A DNA stretch of 49,139 bases from Armatimonadetes bacterium 13_1_40CM_64_14 (GTDB lineage: Bacteria > Sysuimicrobiota > Sysuimicrobiia > Sysuimicrobiales > Kaftiobacteriaceae), in contig MNEU01000035.1 in the NCBI GenBank assembly GCA_001917855.1, positions 1 to 49,139 of the forward strand, in the 5' to 3' direction. How positions within the stretch are numbered: the stretch's first letter is position 1; each line of letters begins with the position of its first letter. Made by a program: the position numbers and the translations under genes. The notes beneath the pieces were generated by a model that had not been told where the DNA came from, made no database searches, and saw only the letters and a list, made by a program, of their open reading frames with translations. Positions 35,249 to 42,685 of the stretch are shown piece by piece.

Positions 35249-36025
35249 GTGGCTGTGCGTAGCGACGAGGGCCGCATCCACCACGCCATCGCTCAGGCGG
35301 CATCCGCCCTGGCCGCGTCCCCCTTCTCCGTCGCGCTGACCGGTGCGGGGATGAGCACCGAGTCGGGGCTTCCCGATTTCCGTTCGCCAGGGGGGCTGTG
35401 GGGTGAGGACGATCCGGTGGAAGTGGCGACCCTGACGGCGTTCCGCCGCACGCCGGAGAAATTCTACGACTTCTACCAGAGGCGCCTGGCACGGCTGGCC
35501 GCGGCGGCGCCGAATGTCGGCCATCAGGCCCTCGCGGAACTGGAAGCCTCTGGCCGGCTGGGCGCGATTATCACGCAGAATGTGGACGGGTTGCATCAAG
35601 CCGCTGGGTCTCGCCAGGTGATTGAGCTCCATGGCAATCTGCGCGAGGCTGCATGTCCGCAGTGCCAGTGGACGGGATCCATCCGTCTGATCACCGAGGC
35701 TCTTGGGGCAGGGACAGTACCCGCCTGCCCGCGTTGCGCAGCACGGGTGAAACCAAACGTGGTGTTGTTTGAAGAACTGCTTCCCCAGGCAGCGTACCGA
35801 CAGGCGGAGGACGCCTGCCGCCGTGCGGCAGTGCTCTTGGTGGTGGGGTCCTCCTTACAGGTGACGCCGGCGGCGTGGCTCCCACAGGTCGCCCGCCAGC
35901 ACGGCGCCACGGTGATCATTGTGAACGACGAGCCGACCCCGTTTGACCATGTCGCTCAATTCGTACTGCGCGGTCGAGCAGGGGCCATTCTACCCCCTCT
36001 CGTGGCGGCGGTCCAGAAGGCCTGA
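35249..36025 (+). CDS. NAD-dependent protein deacylase (sirtuin)
   Basis: Sir2-family enzyme (258 aa) removing acyl groups from lysines with NAD+. NAD-binding TGAGMSTESGLPDFRSPGGLW (from about residue 31), TQNVDGLH, the catalytic His in VIELHGN, a zinc site (CPQC and CPRC pairs), and VVGSSLQVTPAAWLP plus IVNDEPTPFD at the C-terminus. The SxxGIPDFR motif here is ESGLPDFR. GTG 35249 is tentative; TTG 35246 and GTG 35255 are adjacent in-frame options and no ribosome binding site is clear. Confidence 0.92.
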   Translation: MAVRSDEGRIHHAIAQAASALAASPFSVALTGAGMSTESGLPDFRSPGGLWGEDDPVEVATLTAFRRTPEKFYDFYQRRLARLAAAAPNVGHQALAELEASGRLGAIITQNVDGLHQAAGSRQVIELHGNLREAACPQCQWTGSIRLITEALGAGTVPACPRCAARVKPNVVLFEELLPQAAYRQAEDACRRAAVLLVVGSSLQVTPAAWLPQVARQHGATVIIVNDEPTPFDHVAQFVLRGRAGAILPPLVAAVQKA

Positions 36026-36445
36026 CGGTATCGCTGCGGCCCGGGGGGCCAGAAGGGCGACCACCACCGCGCGGGGAGAAGTATCCGGCCGGCGAGGGCG
36101 TCAGGCACGTGAGAGTCTGCCTGGCCAGATTACCTCAAGGAGTAGATGCACGAGCTGATCGCCGAGCGCCGGCGCACGTTCCAGTGGCATGAGGACCATA
36201 CATCCGCCCCCGGGTACAAATTGCCGGGCGTCGACCTTACCTCGCAGCCCGTCAGGACGGGGGTTTCCGCGAAGTGGGCATCCTCTGGCAACGTGGAGAC
36301 AACCGGATCGTGTTGGCCGTGCGCTGACGCATCCATCTCCACAGGGACCATCGTGCTCCCCTATCATGCCCACGGGTCCGCAGAAGGAGCGCCCTATGCC
36401 ACGTGGAAACTTTCCTAACCGTTTTCCTGATTGCTGAGAGCGAGC
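36026..36445 (+). other. Gap between sirtuin and MTA phosphorylase genes
   Basis: 420 bases whose only gene-like content is the broken small gene at 36146-36327 and a 13-codon ORF at 36396-36437 (MPRGNFPNRFPDC) behind a perfect AAGGAG. The latter ends nine bases before the MTA phosphorylase start, so it might couple translation into that gene. No promoter, terminator or RNA gene recognised. Confidence 0.35.
36146..36327 (+). pseudogene. Small gene apparently interrupted by a -1 frameshift
   Basis: A strong ribosome binding site (AAGGAG) precedes ATG 36146, which opens MHELIAERRRTFQWHED. After about codon 17 that frame loses coding character and runs on to 36418, while the -1 frame from 36196 reads PYIRPRVQIAGRRPYLAA, then RQDGGFREVGILWQRGDN and RIVLAVR, and stops at 36325-36327. 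Joined at the GAC-CAT site (about 36194-36199) they make a sensible protein of about 60 residues ending in beta-strand-like REVGILWQRGDNRIVLAVR. I do not recognise the family. It could be a real frameshift, a sequence error, or programmed slippage. Confidence 0.4.
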
Positions 36446-37252
36446 GTGCGTATGCCCGAGGCGGAATTAGGAGTTATCGGCGGGTCGGGGTTCTATGCTC
36501 TTCTGGACGGGGCCAAGGAGCTGCGGGTGGAGACTCCCTACGGCCCCCCCAGTGACGTCGTCACCGTCGGGGCCGTGGCCGGGCGATCGGTGGCGTTCCT
36601 GCCCCGCCACGGGCGTCACCACACCATCCCCCCGCATGCGATTAATTACCGAGCCAACATCTATGCGCTGAAGTCGCTAGGCGTGAAGCGCATCCTGGGG
36701 CCGGTCGCCGTGGGCAGCCTGCAGCCGCACGTCCGGCCCGGGGATCTGGTTATCTGCTCCCAATACGTGGATCGGACCTCGGCGCGCAAGGACACGTTCT
36801 ACGACGGCCCGGTAGTGACACACGTGAGCATGGCGGAGCCTTTCTGTCCCACCCTGCGCACGGTCGCAGCTCAGACGGCGCGCCAAATGGAATGGCCGGT
36901 GCATGAGGGCGGCACTGTCGTCGTGATTCAGGGACCGCGGTTCTCGACACGGTCGGAGAGCCGGTGGTTCCGGGCGCAAGGCTGGGAGGTCATCAACATG
37001 ACGCAGTACCCGGAGTGCGCGCTCGCCCGCGAACTGGAGATCTGTTATGGGAGTATCGCGCTGATCACCGACTATGATGTAGGGGTGGAGGGCGATCCTG
37101 GTGTGTTCCCCGTGACCGCGGAAGAGGTCATGGTGCAGTTTCGGGACAACTTGACGCGACTGCGTGAGCTCATTCTGCGCATGATCGGCGCGATTCCCGC
37201 AATCCGCGATTGTCCGTGCGCCACGGCGCTCGCGCACGCCCGCGTCGGGTAG
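36446..37252 (+). CDS. mtnP: S-methyl-5'-thioadenosine phosphorylase
   Basis: Trimeric PNP/MTAP-family phosphorylase (268 aa) splitting methylthioadenosine to adenine and methylthioribose 1-phosphate in methionine salvage. GVIGGSGFYALLDG near the N-terminus, LPRHGRHHTIPPHAINYRANIYAL, GSLQPHVRPGDLVI, GTVVVIQGPRFSTRSES and INMTQYPECALARELEICYGSIALITDYD are diagnostic of MTAP; the Asp of TDYD favours an adenine base. A CxC near the C-terminus (RDCPCATAL) is the disulphide motif seen in thermophilic MTAPs. GTG 36446 is preferred over ATG 36452 by ribosome-site spacing. Confidence 0.93.
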   Translation: MRMPEAELGVIGGSGFYALLDGAKELRVETPYGPPSDVVTVGAVAGRSVAFLPRHGRHHTIPPHAINYRANIYALKSLGVKRILGPVAVGSLQPHVRPGDLVICSQYVDRTSARKDTFYDGPVVTHVSMAEPFCPTLRTVAAQTARQMEWPVHEGGTVVVIQGPRFSTRSESRWFRAQGWEVINMTQYPECALARELEICYGSIALITDYDVGVEGDPGVFPVTAEEVMVQFRDNLTRLRELILRMIGAIPAIRDCPCATALAHARVG

Positions 37253-37311
37253 CCGCGATGCCACGACATAGAGGGAGGACGGAGCCGGGCGCTGCCGTAG
37301 AGACCGCAGCC

Positions 37312-38358
37312 ATGACGAACACGATCGATTTGCGCAGTGACACGGTGACGCTGCCGACAGACGAGATGCGGGTGGCGATGGCCCGCGCGGTCGTGGGCGA
37401 TGATGTGTTTGGCGAGGACCCCTCTGTCAACGAGCTGGAAGCGCTCGCGGCCTCGATGTTAGGCCAGGAGGCCGGGCTGTTCGTGCCCACCGGCACGATG
37501 GCCAACTTGGTCGCCGTCCTGACCCACACCCAGAAAGGCGACGAGATCTTCGTCGAAGCCGACTCCCACATTTACTGCAATGAGGCCGGCTCGATGTCTG
37601 CAGTGGCGGGGGCGATGCCGCATCCCATTGCCGGTCGGGTAGGCTACATCGCGCCCGAGCAATTGCGGGAGGCGATACGTCCGCCCAACGTTCACTATCC
37701 CGTCTCTCGATTGGTGTGTCTGGAGAACACCCACAACCGCGCCGGGGGGATCCCGTTCACGCCCCAACAGATGGACGCGATCTGCGTCACCGCGCACGAG
37801 CTTGGCCTCGCGGTGCACGTGGACGGAGCTCGCATCTTCAACGCCGCAGTGGCCCTGGGCGTCCCGGCGCCGACGCTGGTCCGCCATGCGGACTCGGTGA
37901 TGTTCTGCGTCAGCAAGGGTCTCTCGGCGCCAGTGGGCTCGGTCGTCGTCGGTAGCCGAGCGTTCATTGACCGGGCCCGGCGATTCCGCAAGATGGTCGG
38001 GGGCGGGATGCGGCAGGCCGGGGTGATCGCGGCGGCCGGGGTAGTGGCCTTGAAGACCATGGTGGGGCGCTTGGCTGAGGATCACGCTAATGCCCGCGCG
38101 TTGGCGGAGGGGATCGGCGATCTTCCCGGGCTGTCTGTGGACCTGGACCGGGTCCGCACGAACATGGTGCAAGTGCATGTCACCGGGCCCTTCACCGCCG
38201 CGGAGTTTTGCGGGTGGTTGCGCGAAACAGGGGTCCTGGTTTTGCCCAGCGGTCCCACCACGATCCGCATGGTCACCCATAGGCATATCAGCGCCTCCGA
38301 CGTCAGTCGCGCACTGGAAGCGATCCGTCATACTGCCGCGCTCCCGGCCCGCCGCTAA
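37312..38358 (+). CDS. ltaE: Low-specificity L-threonine aldolase
   Basis: PLP enzyme (348 aa) cleaving L-threonine/allo-threonine to glycine and acetaldehyde. Family signatures: IDLRSDTVTLPTDEM at the N-terminus, GDDVFGEDPSVNELE, VPTGTMANLVAV, LENTHNRAGG, VHVDGARIFNAAVALG, and the PLP lysine in CVSKGLSAPVGS (Lys202). I chose ATG 37312 since the conserved start MTNTIDLRSDT begins there; ATG 37258 would add a basic 18-residue leader. It is followed by the TnpB insertion. Confidence 0.93.
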   Translation: MTNTIDLRSDTVTLPTDEMRVAMARAVVGDDVFGEDPSVNELEALAASMLGQEAGLFVPTGTMANLVAVLTHTQKGDEIFVEADSHIYCNEAGSMSAVAGAMPHPIAGRVGYIAPEQLREAIRPPNVHYPVSRLVCLENTHNRAGGIPFTPQQMDAICVTAHELGLAVHVDGARIFNAAVALGVPAPTLVRHADSVMFCVSKGLSAPVGSVVVGSRAFIDRARRFRKMVGGGMRQAGVIAAAGVVALKTMVGRLAEDHANARALAEGIGDLPGLSVDLDRVRTNMVQVHVTGPFTAAEFCGWLRETGVLVLPSGPTTIRMVTHRHISASDVSRALEAIRHTAALPARR

Positions 38359-38398
38359 AGCGCAGACCTCCGCAGGGTTTCAAAGCCAAGCACAGGAA

Positions 38399-38403
38399 TT
38401 GAC
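38399..38403 (+). other. TTGAC flank motif (TAM/target site) at the left end of the TnpB element
   Basis: TTGAC immediately precedes the predicted left end (38404). IS200/IS605-family elements insert 3' of short motifs such as TTGAT or TTAC, and TnpB uses the same motif as its target-adjacent motif. The call is by analogy and position only. Confidence 0.5.
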
Positions 38404-38446
38404 GGGTATAGTTGGCGAGGGTGGGCGCGCCCGCGTCCTGCGTGCC

Positions 38447-38482
38447 GTGGGAGGCGCCATGGGAGGCGCCATGGGAGACCGC
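38447..38482 (+). repeat. Three tandem 12-base repeats before tnpB
   Basis: GTGGGAGGCGCC, ATGGGAGGCGCC and ATGGGAGACCGC in direct tandem, ending two bases before the tnpB ATG. The last copy supplies GGGAG as the ribosome binding site. The unit is 12 bases, so copy-number change would not alter any frame. Each unit contains the palindrome GGCGCC in the first two copies. Confidence 0.8.
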
Positions 38483-38484
38483 TG

Positions 38485-39789
38485 ATGCGCGTGCTGCAAG
38501 CGTTCCGATACGCCATCGACCCGACCCCCGCCCAGGAACGAGCCTGTCGATCGCATCTGGGCGCTCGGCGGTTCGCGTTCAATTGGGGTCTGGCGCTGGT
38601 GAAAGCACGCCTGGACGCCAAGGCGCGTGGGGAGGATGTGCGCGTCCCCTACACGTTGCCCGCCCTGCGCCGGGAATGGAACCGCGCCAAAGACAATGCG
38701 GCGCCCTGGTGGCCGGAGAACTCGAAGGAGGCGTACTCGGCAGGGTTGGATGGGCTGGCGCGCGCTCTGAAGAACTGCTTTGAGAGCCGGGCTGGGAAGC
38801 GCGCGGGCCAGCGCGTAGGCTTCCCCCAGTTCCGTAAGAAAGTCCGCCGCCAGTCGGTGCGCTTTACTACGGGCGCGATCCGCATCAGCGATCGCACCCA
38901 CCTCGTACTGCCGCGCCTCGGTCGGATGCGCACGCATGAGCCGACCACCGTGCTAGCGGAATGCATCCAGGCCGGTACCGCCCGGATCTTGTCGGCCACG
39001 CTGTCAATCGACTGCGCCCGCTGGTACCTGAGTTTTACGTGCGAGGTCGAGCGGGGAGAACGCCAGCCGACCCGCCCTACGAGCGTCGTGGGGGTCGACG
39101 CCGGGGTCCGCTACCTCGCGGTACTATCCACCGGCGAGACAGTGGACAATCCCCGGCCGCTGCCCAAGGCGCATCGGCAGATCGCCCGGCTGAACCGCGC
39201 GCTGGCACGCCGTCAAAGGGGTAGCGGCCGCTGGAAGGATGCAGCTCGGCGATTGGGCCGCGCGTACGCCCGCGTCGCACACATCCGCGCCGATGCCATG
39301 CACAAGCTGACTACACGGCTGGCACGTACTCACGGCACGATCGTCGTCGAGCTCCTCAACGTCAGCGGGATGCTGCGGAACCGGCGGCTGGCCCGCGCGC
39401 TCGCGGATGCTAGCCTAGGCGAGCTCCGCCGACAGCTCGGGTACAAATGCTTTTGGTATGGGTCGCAGTTGATCGAGGCGCCTACTTTCTTTCCCAGCAG
39501 CAAGACCTGCTCGGGGTGTGGGGCGGTAAAAGCCACGCTGCCCCCGTCGGCGCAGGTCTTTCGCTGCGATCATTGCGGTGCGGCGATGGACCGGGATCTC
39601 AACGCCGCCACAAACCTTGCGGCTCTTGCGGCCGTGAGCGTCACCGGGAGTGGCCCGGAGGCGTTAACTGCGCGGGGACGGGACGTGAGACTCGCCGAGC
39701 ATGGTGAGCAGTCCCAGATGAACCGCGAAGCCGGCAGCGCAGACGCGCAGAAGACCGGCGCCGCCGTCCTGCAAGGGGCGGCTGCCTGA
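38485..39789 (+). CDS. tnpB: RNA-guided nuclease TnpB
   Basis: 434-residue TnpB (OrfB) of the IS200/IS605 family, ancestor-type of Cas12. N-terminal helix-turn-helix/wedge region (AFRYAIDPTPAQERACRSHLG), then a RuvC nuclease with all acidic residues: Asp205 (VVGVDAGVR), Glu289 (TIVVELLNVSGM) and the DRD of MDRDLNAATN (Asp369, Asp371). A zinc ribbon (CSGCG ... CDHCG, about residues 350-367) is intact. The reading frame is complete, so the protein is probably active. It ends in a basic/Gly/Ala tail encoded by the right-end RNA region. Likely function: cutting the empty donor site guided by its own reRNA to keep the element. Confidence 0.93.
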   Translation: MRVLQAFRYAIDPTPAQERACRSHLGARRFAFNWGLALVKARLDAKARGEDVRVPYTLPALRREWNRAKDNAAPWWPENSKEAYSAGLDGLARALKNCFESRAGKRAGQRVGFPQFRKKVRRQSVRFTTGAIRISDRTHLVLPRLGRMRTHEPTTVLAECIQAGTARILSATLSIDCARWYLSFTCEVERGERQPTRPTSVVGVDAGVRYLAVLSTGETVDNPRPLPKAHRQIARLNRALARRQRGSGRWKDAARRLGRAYARVAHIRADAMHKLTTRLARTHGTIVVELLNVSGMLRNRRLARALADASLGELRRQLGYKCFWYGSQLIEAPTFFPSSKTCSGCGAVKATLPPSAQVFRCDHCGAAMDRDLNAATNLAALAAVSVTGSGPEALTARGRDVRLAEHGEQSQMNREAGSADAQKTGAAVLQGAAA

Positions 39790-39846
39790 AATGGTTGGCT
39801 ACGTTTCAGGTAACGGTTTCCTCCCCTCAAGCGGGAAATTAAGGTA
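39785..39846 (+). ncRNA. Predicted 3' part of the TnpB guide RNA (reRNA/omega RNA) and guide
   Basis: CCTGAAA (39785-39791) and TTTCAGG (39804-39810) form a perfect 7-bp stem with a 12-base loop overlapping the tnpB stop. The RNA scaffold is expected to end at the element boundary CTCAA (39826-39830), by analogy with ISDra2 whose reRNA ends in TTCAA. The following bases, from 39831 (GCGGGAAATTAAGGTA...), would be the guide copied from the flanking chromosome. The 5' end of the RNA, inside tnpB, is not resolved. Confidence 0.5.
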
Positions 39847-39875
39847 GTAGATACCCGGTCATCTGAGGGTCGCAA

Positions 39876-40565
39876 ATGGTCCGGCGCTCTGGTGACGCCG
39901 CCGCAGGGTTTGTGGAGCTGCTGTTGCCAGCGCAGCCGCACTATGTGGCTGTGGCCCGCGAGTACTTGCGTGTCTCCGCGGCGCACGCCGGCTTCACGAC
40001 GGCTCAGGTCTTCGAGATGAGTGTGGCGATGTCGGAGGCCTACACCAACGTCATCGTGCACGCCAATACGACCTGGGTGACCCTCCGCTATTCGGTCGAG
40101 CCTCACGCGCTGACCATTGAAGTCGAGGATGACGGGGAAGGGTTCGACACGGCGATTCTCGATCAACCCTACACCGCGGACGCCGAGCGCGGCCGCGGCC
40201 TGCATCTGATTCGCTCGCTAATGGATACGGTGGAGTGCCAGAGTAGCCCGATGGGAACATTGGTCCGCATGACCCTCCGCAAGGCCGCGCGCGTGCGAGA
40301 GGGGCGCCCCTGGAAAGTAGCCGCCCGTCCCTTTCGGTCCGTCGGGCACATTCGCCGCAAGATCGATCGCTACAAGCGCGACCTGGCGTTGATGCGGGGG
40401 GACATCGAACCCAGTGACGAGCACCTGGACGACCGTGCCATCCTGGAGCGTTTTGCGGAGACCGAGGATAAGAAGGGGCTGATTGGTGACCGCAAGCTGC
40501 GCATCAAGGCGCTCCAGGCCATGTTGGAAGAACTCCTCAAAGAAGACGGCGAGGCACTGCGCTAG
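39876..40565 (+). CDS. RsbW-like anti-sigma/serine kinase ATPase with C-terminal extension
   Basis: 229 aa. Residues 12-140 are an HATPase_c_2 (GHKL) domain: N box SEAYTNVIVHA, G1 DDGEGFD, G2 GRGLHLIRSLMD. Such RsbW/SpoIIAB-type kinases bind sigma factors and phosphorylate STAS antagonists. The last 80 residues are a charged helical extension (RRKIDRYKRDLALM ... KLRIKALQAMLEELLKEDGE) not found in minimal RsbW. No sigma factor or STAS gene is adjacent. ATG 39876 starts 45 bases after the TnpB element. The stop overlaps the convergent peptidase gene through CTAG. Confidence 0.85.
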   Translation: MVRRSGDAAAGFVELLLPAQPHYVAVAREYLRVSAAHAGFTTAQVFEMSVAMSEAYTNVIVHANTTWVTLRYSVEPHALTIEVEDDGEGFDTAILDQPYTADAERGRGLHLIRSLMDTVECQSSPMGTLVRMTLRKAARVREGRPWKVAARPFRSVGHIRRKIDRYKRDLALMRGDIEPSDEHLDDRAILERFAETEDKKGLIGDRKLRIKALQAMLEELLKEDGEALR

Positions 40566-42490
40566 AGGTTGTCGATCGGTACCGGGTCGATAGGGTCCGC
40601 CAGCTCGATACCAAAGACCTTGGCGTAGAAATAGAGTTCGGCTTCCAGGCAGCGACGAATCGTGTCCGCCCGACGGAATCCGTGCTGTTCGCCCTCGAAC
40701 GTCAGGTAGGCCGTCGCCACGCCTTTGGCTCGGAGCGCCTGGTACATGCGTTCGGACTGGTTGGGGGGAACCACGGCGTCCTCCAGGCCTTGGAAAAAGA
40801 TCACGGGGCAGGAGAGCCGCTGATGAATCGGAGACCGCGCCACATAACGGTCGCGGTGCTGCGGATAGGGACCGACTAGTTTGTCCAGGTAGCGCGATTC
40901 GAACTTGTGAGTCTCTTTCGCGAACACTTCCAGATCGCTAATCCCGTAGTACGCAGCGCCCGCCCGGAACACGTCTCTGAACGCGATTGCCGCGAGAGTT
41001 GTGTACCCACCGGCGCTACCTCCCCGGATTGCCAGTCGCTCCGGGTCCACGAGGCGTTGGCGGACCAAATGCTCTGCGGCATTAACACAGTCATCCACGT
41101 CGACGATGCCCCACATGCCGTTGAGGCGCTGGCGGTAAGCCCGGCCATAGCTGGTGCTGCCCCCGTAGTTCACATCCAACACCGCAAACCCCCGGCTGGT
41201 CCAGAATTGGATCCCAGGCGAGAACACGGAGCTGGCAGCAGACGTTGGTCCACCGTGCGCCATGACGATGAGGGGGGGACGCTTGCGCGCGGGAGCGGTG
41301 TAGTCCGGGTTTTTGGGCGGGTAGAAGAGTCCGTGGGCTGTCACGCCTCCTTTGGTTCGGAATTCGATCGCCCGGGGCTGGGAGAGCCACGCTGTCTCCG
41401 CGACGCTAACGGGGAATTGTCTGAGCACCGCCGGTTGGCCCGTGGTCAGGTCGAGCCGCACGATCGCGAGCGCCTCCGAGGGCGAACCGGCGCCGAATAC
41501 CGCCTGCGTTCCCGCCACGCGCAGGTAGGGTGACAGATCGGTGTAGGGGAGCTCGAGAGGTTTGAGCGTTCCGGTTCCTGCATCCAGCCGTCCCACGAGC
41601 CACCGCCCGCGCCAGGTGTACGTGCAGATGATCTGATCAGGCGATTCGAAAGCGTACGTCGATATTCCAAGAAGCCACTGGGGGCGGCCAAACTCCGCGT
41701 CCATCTGGCAGAGGGGGACCACGACACCGTCTTTCCATCGATACAGATTCCACCACCCCGTACGATCGGACACAAAGTGCAGCGTCCCGTCCGGTGACCA
41801 CTCCGGCTGAAAGATCGACTCCTCCGCACCACCGGCGACCCGCTGGCGGCGGACCACCGCGCCATCTGGGCCCATCAGACCGACCCACAGTTCAGTCCCG
41901 TCCCAGGGCATATTGGGGTGCCGCCAGGTGAGCCACGCCAGATGCGATCCGTCGGGGCTGATCCGCGGGGAGGCGTAGAAATCGTTGCCGTGGATCAGAA
42001 TGGTGCCCGCATTCTCATCCTGGAGATTGACGCCCACGAGAGTGTTCACGGCTTGCCGTTGCGGCACGGTGTGGTCCTCGCGGATGCAAAGCAGACGGTC
42101 GCGGTGATGATCCACGACCGCATCCGCATAGCGGAAGGCATCCGCGGGTGTGATCGGTTCCGGGGAGCGGCCCAGCCGGCGACGGTAGAGCCGCTGATCT
42201 GCGAAATTTGAGAAGTAGACGAGGCCGTCGTGGACCGCAAAGGCCCCCCCTCCGTACTCGTGCACGCGAGTGCGCGCGTTAAACGGGGGCGGCGTGACAT
42301 CGGCGATGGTGCCCGTGGCGGCCCGGCGCACGATGACGTGACGTCCCCCCTCAGCGGGCCGCTGCTCAATCCAGTAGAGGTCCCCTCCATCCACGGCGAT
42401 CTGCCCGAAGGACAGGGCTGCCGCCGCCACGAGATCGGGGGTGATGGGCGATTTCCATGCACCATGAGGCGCCCTCTGCCGGGCCGTCAT
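40562..42490 (-). CDS. Prolyl-oligopeptidase family (S9) serine peptidase
   Basis: 642-residue S9-type peptidase/acyl-peptide hydrolase. An N-terminal beta-propeller (residues about 30-370; PRISPDGSHLAWLTWRHPN, FQPEWSPDGTLHFVSDRTG) is followed by an alpha/beta hydrolase with the nucleophile elbow GGSAGGYTTL, Asp in GLEDAVVPPNQS and His in EGEQHGF. PLIVMAHGGPTSA is the oxyanion region. No signal peptide, so cytosolic. I chose the ATG at 42490, with GGAGA upstream; the frame is open for another 107 codons but is low-complexity basic and not coding-like. Transcribed convergently with the RsbW-like gene. Confidence 0.93.
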   Translation of the reverse strand: MTARQRAPHGAWKSPITPDLVAAAALSFGQIAVDGGDLYWIEQRPAEGGRHVIVRRAATGTIADVTPPPFNARTRVHEYGGGAFAVHDGLVYFSNFADQRLYRRRLGRSPEPITPADAFRYADAVVDHHRDRLLCIREDHTVPQRQAVNTLVGVNLQDENAGTILIHGNDFYASPRISPDGSHLAWLTWRHPNMPWDGTELWVGLMGPDGAVVRRQRVAGGAEESIFQPEWSPDGTLHFVSDRTGWWNLYRWKDGVVVPLCQMDAEFGRPQWLLGISTYAFESPDQIICTYTWRGRWLVGRLDAGTGTLKPLELPYTDLSPYLRVAGTQAVFGAGSPSEALAIVRLDLTTGQPAVLRQFPVSVAETAWLSQPRAIEFRTKGGVTAHGLFYPPKNPDYTAPARKRPPLIVMAHGGPTSAASSVFSPGIQFWTSRGFAVLDVNYGGSTSYGRAYRQRLNGMWGIVDVDDCVNAAEHLVRQRLVDPERLAIRGGSAGGYTTLAAIAFRDVFRAGAAYYGISDLEVFAKETHKFESRYLDKLVGPYPQHRDRYVARSPIHQRLSCPVIFFQGLEDAVVPPNQSERMYQALRAKGVATAYLTFEGEQHGFRRADTIRRCLEAELYFYAKVFGIELADPIDPVPIDNL

Positions 42491-42670
42491 AGGTCTCCGG
42501 GGTGTTGCGGCATGGGGTGGAGGACGTGCGGAGATCGGCCGACGGACACCTCTGGGCTCAGACTGCCGCCACCGAGGGTGTTCTCCGAGGTTTCCTCGGC
42601 GAGGGGCCCCAATTGGATCCGACCGGGAGTTGTGGCCAATGGCATCTGCCTCCGACCTCAAGTGGGCCGG

Positions 42671-42679
42671 TGCTAGAAT
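42671..42679 (+). promoter_or_regulatory. Extended -10 promoter of an unassigned structured RNA
   Basis: TGC-TAGAAT, with TAGAAT at 42674-42679, predicting a start near 42686. It points right into the pseudoknot-forming segment 42713-42813. No good -35 is seen, as is common for extended -10 promoters. A short 18-codon ORF (ATG 42691) begins just downstream but probably is not the product. Confidence 0.45.
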
Positions 42680-42685
42680 CCGAGG

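Larger units (their letters stand above)
38404..39830 (+). mobile_element. TnpB-only IS200/IS605-family element
   Basis: Predicted element from just after TTGAC to the CCCTCAA end at 39824-39830, containing tnpB and no tnpA (an IS1341-like, non-autonomous type). The left end holds the self-complementary GGGCGCGCCC (38423-38432) and three 12-base repeats. The right end overlaps the tnpB 3' end and folds into a perfect 7-bp hairpin. The position between an intact threonine aldolase and an ATPase gene fits recent insertion into a promoter region. Boundaries are inferred from family patterns, without alignment to an empty site. Confidence 0.6.

Noticed and set aside
38447-38482. Possible CRISPR-like repeat array
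   Set aside because: The 12-base units are directly tandem with no spacers and no cas genes occur nearby.
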